Origin: Pseudomonadota bacterium
GTDB lineage: Bacteria > Pseudomonadota > Alphaproteobacteria > Rhizobiales > Beijerinckiaceae
Reading direction: 5' to 3'
NCBI GenBank assembly: GCA_023452965.1
Contig: JAEXUU010000809.1
Location: 1-10,372, forward strand
Length of the DNA stretch: 10,372 nt
Positions 6,769 through 10,372 of the stretch are shown piece after piece (position 1 is the first letter of the stretch; each line of letters opens with the position of its first letter). The notes below the pieces were generated by a model that made no database searches, was not told the origin of the DNA, and saw only the letters and a list, made by a program, of their open reading frames with translations. The position numbers and the translations under genes were made by a program.

Positions 6769-6889
6769 ATTTTACCTTGAAACCGGCATATGCGCACGGA
6801 GCGCGCAGGGTTCCCTGCCAGCCATCCTTAAGCCGGCCTCTAAGCTTCAGCGGCTCTACTAACCCAAAATCCGGCTTTTGATGAGCCCG
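6769..6889 (-). promoter_or_regulatory. dusA upstream region, probable promoter
   Basis: Because an intrinsic terminator for the right-hand operon lies just beyond it, dusA must have its own promoter here. The region is clearly richer in A/T than its surroundings (for example TATTTTACCTTGAAA next to the start). It holds a short palindrome GCAGGG-TT-CCCTGC at 6805-6818, a possible protein-binding site. I cannot name convincing -35 and -10 boxes. No gene is seen on either strand. Confidence 0.4.
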
Positions 6890-6920
6890 GACAACAAACA
6901 ACCCGGCGAGGGCCGGGTTG
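6890..6920 (-). terminator. Rho-independent terminator of the pyr-aspA operon
   Basis: A perfect 9-bp inverted repeat CAACCCGGC (6899-6907) / GCCGGGTTG (6912-6920) with a 4-nt loop. Read on the minus strand the hairpin is followed by TTTGTTGT (6898 to 6891), a U-rich tail, whereas the plus-strand side has none, so it acts on minus-strand transcripts. It lies 45 bp after the stop of the 101-residue gene and separates that operon from dusA. Confidence 0.85.
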
Positions 6921-6964
6921 CATGGTCGGCATCGCTGCCAAAGGAAACTCCGAAAGCCGCCGCC

Positions 6965-7270
6965 TCAGGCGAGTTCCGCGGCGCCGATCCGGTTGAGCAG
7001 TTCAAGCCGATGCGCCGGGTCGGCAGCGCCGGGAGCGAGCGCCTGCTCGATCAGCCCGGTGAGCTGCTGCAACGCCCCCTCCGCGACGTCGAGCGGCAGC
7101 GGGCGACGGTCATAGGCTTCGGCGAAACGGCCGGCGAGATCGGCGAGCAGGCGCAATAGCGCGGCATGCTCGGGCTCGGCGGCGCGCAATTCGAGGGCGC
7201 GGCCCTGGAATTCGAGATAGGTATTCATGCTGCCCTTCTGCTGGAGCAGCCAGTTCAACAGCTCGTTCAT
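6965..7270 (-). CDS. Small hypothetical protein downstream of aspA
   Basis: I do not recognise this 101-residue protein. It begins MNELLNWLLQQKGSMNTYLEF; two ATG codons are adjacent (7273 and 7270), and the GGAG upstream is better spaced for the second. The sequence looks wholly alpha-helical, leucine- and alanine-rich (for example AALLRLLADLAGRFAEAYDRR at about 37-56 and ALQQLTGLIEQAL at 66-78), with no cysteine, no signal peptide and no membrane segment. It is real rather than a shadow frame, judging from the ribosome-binding site, the 44-bp spacing from the aspA stop, the terminator placed just after it and a sensible amino-acid composition. As the last gene of pyrC-pyrE-aspA it may be a helper or regulator of one of these enzymes, but nothing in the sequence shows this. 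Confidence 0.75.
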   Translation of the reverse strand: MNELLNWLLQQKGSMNTYLEFQGRALELRAAEPEHAALLRLLADLAGRFAEAYDRRPLPLDVAEGALQQLTGLIEQALAPGAADPAHRLELLNRIGAAELA

Positions 7271-7317
7271 CATCCTCTCCGGGTAGGCGGCCGTCCGACC
7301 TTGCGGCGGCCGATCGT

Positions 7318-8865
7318 TCAGGCCCGCGCCTTTCCGGCGGGCTTCGGGCGCGACGGGGCCGTCATCGCCTCGATCTTCAGGAGTTCGTCGAGCTCGGCCC
7401 GGCTGAGCAGGCCTTCGTCGAGCACGATCTCGGCAACCTTGCGCTTCTCGGCGAGGGCGCGGCGCGCCACCCGCGACGACGCCTCGTAGCCGAGCCGCGG
7501 TCCGAGCGCCGTGACGAGGCCGATCGAATCCTCGACCAGCGCCAGGCAGCGCTCGCGATCGGCCTCGATGCCGGTGACGCAACGCGTCGTCAGCGTCGTC
7601 ACCGCGGCGGTGAGATGGCGCAGCGAGGAGAGCAGGCAATAGCCGATGGTCGGCGCGAAGGCGTTGCGCTGGAGCGGGCCGCCCTCGGCGCAGAGCGTCA
7701 CGGTGAGATCGTGGCCGATGACGAGATAGGCGACCTGGTTGACCACTTCCGGGATCACCGGGTTGACCTTGCCCGGCATGATCGAGGAGCCGGCCTGGAC
7801 CGCCGGCAGCCGGATCTCGCTGAAGCCGGCGCGCGGGCCGCTGGAGAGCAGGCGCAGATCGTTGCAGATCTTGGAGAGCTTGACCGCGACGCGCTTCAGC
7901 ACGCCGGAGAACAGCACGAAGGCGCCCATATCCGAGGTCGCCTCGATCAGGTTCGTCGCCGGCACCATGGGCTGGCGGGCGGCGCGGGCCAGCTCCTCGA
8001 TGGCGAGGGAAGCATAGCGGGCGTCGGCGGTGATGCCGGTGCCGATCGCGGTCGCGCCGAGATTGACCTCGCGGAACAGGGCCGCCGCCTCGCGCAGCCG
8101 CGAGACATCCTCCTTGATCGTGGCGAAGAAGGCGTCGAACTCCTGGCCGAGCGTCATCGGCACGGCGTCCTGGAGCTGGGTGCGGCCGATCTTCAGCACA
8201 TCGGCGAACTCGACCGCCTTGGCCTTGAAGGCGAAGGCGAGCTCGTCGAGCGCCGCGATCATCGGCTCGGTGGCGAAGATCACGGCGAGGCGCAGCGCCG
8301 TCGGATAGGCGTCGTTGGTGGACTGCGCCATGTTGACGTCGTCATTCGGATGGAGCGCGGCGTAGTCGCCCCTGGCCTTGCCCATCAGCTCGAGCGCGAC
8401 GTTGGCGATGACCTCGTTGGCGTTCATGTTGGTCGAGGTCCCGGCCCCGCCCTGCACGGCATCGACGACGAACTGGTCGTGGAAGCGGCCTTCGAGCGCG
8501 ATCAGATCGCAGGCACGCTCGATCGCCTCGGCCTTCGCGGCAGGAAGATTGCCGAGGCGGCGATTGGCGCGCGCCGCCGCCTGCTTGACCAGGGCCAATG
8601 CCCGCACGAACTCCGGGAAATGCCCGACCGGCACGCCGGTGATCGGGAAATTGCCGACGGCACGCAGCGTGTGCACGCCCCAATAGGCGTCGGCCGGCAC
8701 ATCGGCATCGCCGAGCAGATCATGCTCGCGCCGCGTCCTGATTTCGGCCAGCGCAATGGTCTGCGTCGTTGCGAGCTGAACACTGTCGGCCTGCGGCGGT
8801 GCGGTGATCGGCGTTGCTGCTGCGAGATCGGCCATGGTGGAATCCTCGCGGGATTTGGGCTTCAT
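7318..8865 (-). CDS. aspA: Aspartate ammonia-lyase (aspartase)
   Basis: A 515-residue member of the fumarase/aspartase superfamily, predicted to convert L-aspartate to fumarate and ammonia reversibly. Signatures: YWGVHTLRAVGNF at 61-73 (aspartase-type; fumarases have WGxQTxR), GTSTNMNANEV at 142-152, AQSTNDAYPTALR at 180-192, and the catalytic loop GSSIMPGKVNPVIPE at 359-373 with serines 360-361. The E. coli enzyme has about 478 residues; the extra length is mostly an N-terminal extension of about 40 residues rich in Ala, Thr and Pro. The ATG at 8865 has AAGGAG 6 bp upstream and is chosen for that; an ATG at 8835 with GAGG upstream would shorten the extension by 10 residues. It begins 17 bp after the pyrE stop, so it belongs to the pyr operon. 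A related lyase activity on another amino acid cannot be excluded. Confidence 0.88.
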   Translation of the reverse strand: MKPKSREDSTMADLAAATPITAPPQADSVQLATTQTIALAEIRTRREHDLLGDADVPADAYWGVHTLRAVGNFPITGVPVGHFPEFVRALALVKQAAARANRRLGNLPAAKAEAIERACDLIALEGRFHDQFVVDAVQGGAGTSTNMNANEVIANVALELMGKARGDYAALHPNDDVNMAQSTNDAYPTALRLAVIFATEPMIAALDELAFAFKAKAVEFADVLKIGRTQLQDAVPMTLGQEFDAFFATIKEDVSRLREAAALFREVNLGATAIGTGITADARYASLAIEELARAARQPMVPATNLIEATSDMGAFVLFSGVLKRVAVKLSKICNDLRLLSSGPRAGFSEIRLPAVQAGSSIMPGKVNPVIPEVVNQVAYLVIGHDLTVTLCAEGGPLQRNAFAPTIGYCLLSSLRHLTAAVTTLTTRCVTGIEADRERCLALVEDSIGLVTALGPRLGYEASSRVARRALAEKRKVAEIVLDEGLLSRAELDELLKIEAMTAPSRPKPAGKARA

Positions 8866-8882
8866 CGCAGGCTCCTTCCGGA

Positions 8883-9563
8883 TCAGACGCGCGGCGAAAG
8901 GCTGACGCGGCCGCCATGGCGCGTCGACCAGGCGACGGGGTCGGCAAGGAAGCGCTCGATCTCGGCGCGATCCTCGGCGGCGAGTTCCTGGCCTGCATCG
9001 GCGCGCAGCACATCGGCCCAGGTGGCGAGCGGGTGCAGGGAAAGCCCGGCCTCCTGCAAGCGCTCGCCGGCGCCCGGAAAGACGTCGTGGTAGAAAATCG
9101 TCAGGACGGGCTCGACGCTGGCGCCGGCCGAGCGCAGGCCGCGGGCGAAACCGAGCTTGCTGCCGCCATCGGTGGTCAGATCGTCGACAAGGAGCACGCG
9201 CAGCCCGTCGACCGGCCCGCCCTCGACCTGGGCGTTACGGCCGACGCCGAGCGGGCGCTTACGAACATAGCGCAGCTTCAGCCCGGTGCGGTCGGCGAAC
9301 CAGGAAGCGAAGGGGATGCCGGCGGTCTCGGCGCCGGCGACGGCATCGAAGCTGCCGGCGGGAAAGGCCGCCTCGGCATAGCGGACGGCGAGATCGGTGA
9401 CGGCGCGGCGCAATTGCGGGTCGCCGAGCAGCAGGCGAACGTCGACATAGACCGGGCTCGCCCAGCCGGCCGCGAGCACATAGGGCTGCTGGCGGCTGAC
9501 ATGGATGGCGCCCGCCCGGAACAGCAGCCGGGCGACCGCCTCGCCGATCTCGCCGGCGCTCAC
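8883..9563 (-). CDS. pyrE: Orotate phosphoribosyltransferase PyrE
   Basis: A 226-residue enzyme that makes orotidine 5'-phosphate from orotate and PRPP, the fifth step of UMP synthesis. The type I phosphoribosyltransferase PRPP-binding motif is RVLLVDDLTTDGGSK at residues 122-136, with the acidic pair D127-D128. YVRKRPLGVGR at 99-109 supplies the basic residues of the flexible loop, and SPVYVDVRLLL (36-46) is the usual substrate-binding N-terminal strand. The GTG start at 9563 overlaps the pyrC stop by 4 bp (GTGA), which fixes it well. The open frame continues upstream to about 9827, but that part is inside pyrC and is out-of-frame noise. Slightly longer than E. coli PyrE (213 residues), otherwise ordinary. 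Confidence 0.94.
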   Translation of the reverse strand: MSAGEIGEAVARLLFRAGAIHVSRQQPYVLAAGWASPVYVDVRLLLGDPQLRRAVTDLAVRYAEAAFPAGSFDAVAGAETAGIPFASWFADRTGLKLRYVRKRPLGVGRNAQVEGGPVDGLRVLLVDDLTTDGGSKLGFARGLRSAGASVEPVLTIFYHDVFPGAGERLQEAGLSLHPLATWADVLRADAGQELAAEDRAEIERFLADPVAWSTRHGGRVSLSPRV

Positions 9564-10372
9564 GGGCGGACCTCGCCGATCGACCAGGGCAGGTTCTCGG
9601 CGCCGCGGAAGATCACGACTTCGCTGTCCTCGACTTCGACGGCCGCGAGCGCCCGGCTCGGCTTGCGCTCCAGGGTGATCGTGCCCTCGTTCAGCGGCAG
9701 GCCGTAGAAGCGCGCGCCATTCTCCGACGCGAAGGCCTCGAAGCGGTCGAGCGCGCCGGCCTCGTCGAAAACCTGGACATAGGTCTGCAGCGCGGTGGCG
9801 CCGCCGAAGACGCCGGCCGAGCAGCACTCGGCCTGCTTGGCGCCGCGCAGATGCGGAGCAGTGTCGGTGCCGATGAAGAAGCAGCTATCGCCGGAGGTGA
9901 CGGCCTCGCAGAGGGCGAGCCGGTGGCTCTCGCGCTTGGCGACCGGCAGGCAGTAGAGATGCGGGCGCAGGCCGCCCTGGAAGAGCGTGGTGCGGTTGAT
10001 GACCAGATGGTGCGGGGTGATCGTGCCGGCGGCGCGCCCGGCATGGGCCCGGACGATCGCGACCGTCTCGGCTGTGGTGACATGCTCGATCACGACCTTG
10101 AGGCCGGGATGGCGCTTCAGAAGGGGCAGCATCTCCTGCTCCATGAACACGGCCTCGCGGTCGAAGATGTCGACCTCGGGGGCGGTCGCCTCGCCATGGA
10201 CGAGGACCGGCATGCCGATCTTCTCCATGCGCTCCAGCACCGGAGCGAGCTTGGGAATATTCGTGACGCCGTGATGGGCATTGGTGGTGGCGCCGGCCGG
10301 ATAGAGCTTGGCGGCGGCCCAGACACCCTCCCGGAAGCCGCGCTCGATCTCGTCCGGCACGGTGGTGTCGGT
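9560..10372 (-). CDS. pyrC: Dihydroorotase PyrC (5' end outside window)
   Basis: The C-terminal 270 residues of an E. coli-type (class II) dihydroorotase, which cyclises N-carbamoyl-aspartate to dihydroorotate. Metal-site motifs: the carboxylated lysine in AAKLYPAGATTNAHHGVT (E. coli K102 equivalent), H in VLVHGEA, H in VIEHVTT, and the catalytic Asp in FIGTDTAPH (E. coli D250 equivalent). The N-terminal HxH metal pair lies outside the window. The reading frame is open to the right edge (the visible start of the coding part reads TDTTVPDEIERGF), so internal GTG and ATG codons near 10360 are not the start. It is upstream of and overlaps pyrE by 4 bp, giving translational coupling of two pathway neighbours. 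Confidence 0.94.
   Translation of the reverse strand, partial: TDTTVPDEIERGFREGVWAAAKLYPAGATTNAHHGVTNIPKLAPVLERMEKIGMPVLVHGEATAPEVDIFDREAVFMEQEMLPLLKRHPGLKVVIEHVTTAETVAIVRAHAGRAAGTITPHHLVINRTTLFQGGLRPHLYCLPVAKRESHRLALCEAVTSGDSCFFIGTDTAPHLRGAKQAECCSAGVFGGATALQTYVQVFDEAGALDRFEAFASENGARFYGLPLNEGTITLERKPSRALAAVEVEDSEVVIFRGAENLPWSIGEVRP

Noticed and set aside
5806..6780. A 324-codon plus-strand open frame opposite dusA
   Set aside because: Same composition pattern as other shadow frames, fully covered by dusA, whose motifs are unambiguous.
6870..6891. Second hairpin TCCGG...CCGGA near the operon terminator
   Set aside because: Only a 5-bp stem with a 12-nt loop; too weak to call beside the perfect 9-bp terminator stem next to it.
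7318..8865. Class II fumarase (fumC) as identity of the lyase gene
   Set aside because: The GVHTLRA block and the IPEVVNQVAY sequence after the catalytic loop are aspartase-like, whereas fumarases carry WGxQTxR-type motifs.
7615..9093. A 492-codon open frame on the plus strand opposite aspA and part of pyrE
   Set aside because: Antisense shadow in GC-rich DNA: rich in Gly, Asp, Arg, His and Glu, no recognisable motif, and the opposite strand encodes a full aspartase with a good ribosome-binding site.

Overview
The window is a stretch of GC-rich chromosome that looks like housekeeping DNA from an alphaproteobacterium, most likely Hyphomicrobiales/Rhizobiales (a Bosea- or Methylobacterium-like organism would fit, but the genus is a guess). 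Grounds are the strong G/C third-position bias, the divergent cobT/cobS pair followed by a DUF1289 gene, and the alphaproteobacterial-style OMP-synthesis enzyme PyrE. Coding density is high, many neighbours overlap by 4 bp (GTGA or ATGA), and no transposase, integrase, CRISPR array, tRNA or rRNA was seen.

Layout, left to right. (1) Cobalamin lower-ligand genes: cobT (minus, runs off the left edge) diverges from cobS (plus), which overlaps a small four-cysteine DUF1289 gene. (2) A minus-strand pair, a TauE/SafE-type permease followed by a GNAT acetyltransferase; the acetyltransferase 3' end overlaps the DUF1289 3' end by 44 bp in convergent orientation. (3) A 336-bp divergent intergenic region carrying a 31-bp near-perfect palindrome, then a Tat-exported sulfatase on the plus strand. 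(4) A short convergent gap with a REP-like inverted repeat, then a minus-strand pair: dusA (tRNA dihydrouridine synthase) overlapped by a PaaI-type hotdog thioesterase. (5) A minus-strand operon entering from the right edge: pyrC (partial), pyrE, aspA (aspartate ammonia-lyase) and an unrecognised 101-residue protein, closed by a clear intrinsic terminator at about 6890-6920.

How the genes may work together. CobT activates dimethylbenzimidazole and CobS joins the product to adenosylcobinamide-GDP. PyrC and PyrE make two steps of UMP synthesis, while AspA consumes aspartate, the precursor that feeds that pathway, so its place in the operon is notable. The sulfatase and the divergent TauE/SafE permease may share an operator and form a small sulfur-handling module.

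I did not find a convincing undescribed multi-gene system. The points most worth following are the 31-bp palindrome between the permease and the sulfatase, the CTAGR (not CxPxR) sulfatase active site, an AT-rich base-composition break in the first ten codons of dusA that could be a scar from a dusA-targeting integrative element, and the pyrC-pyrE-aspA-unknown operon.
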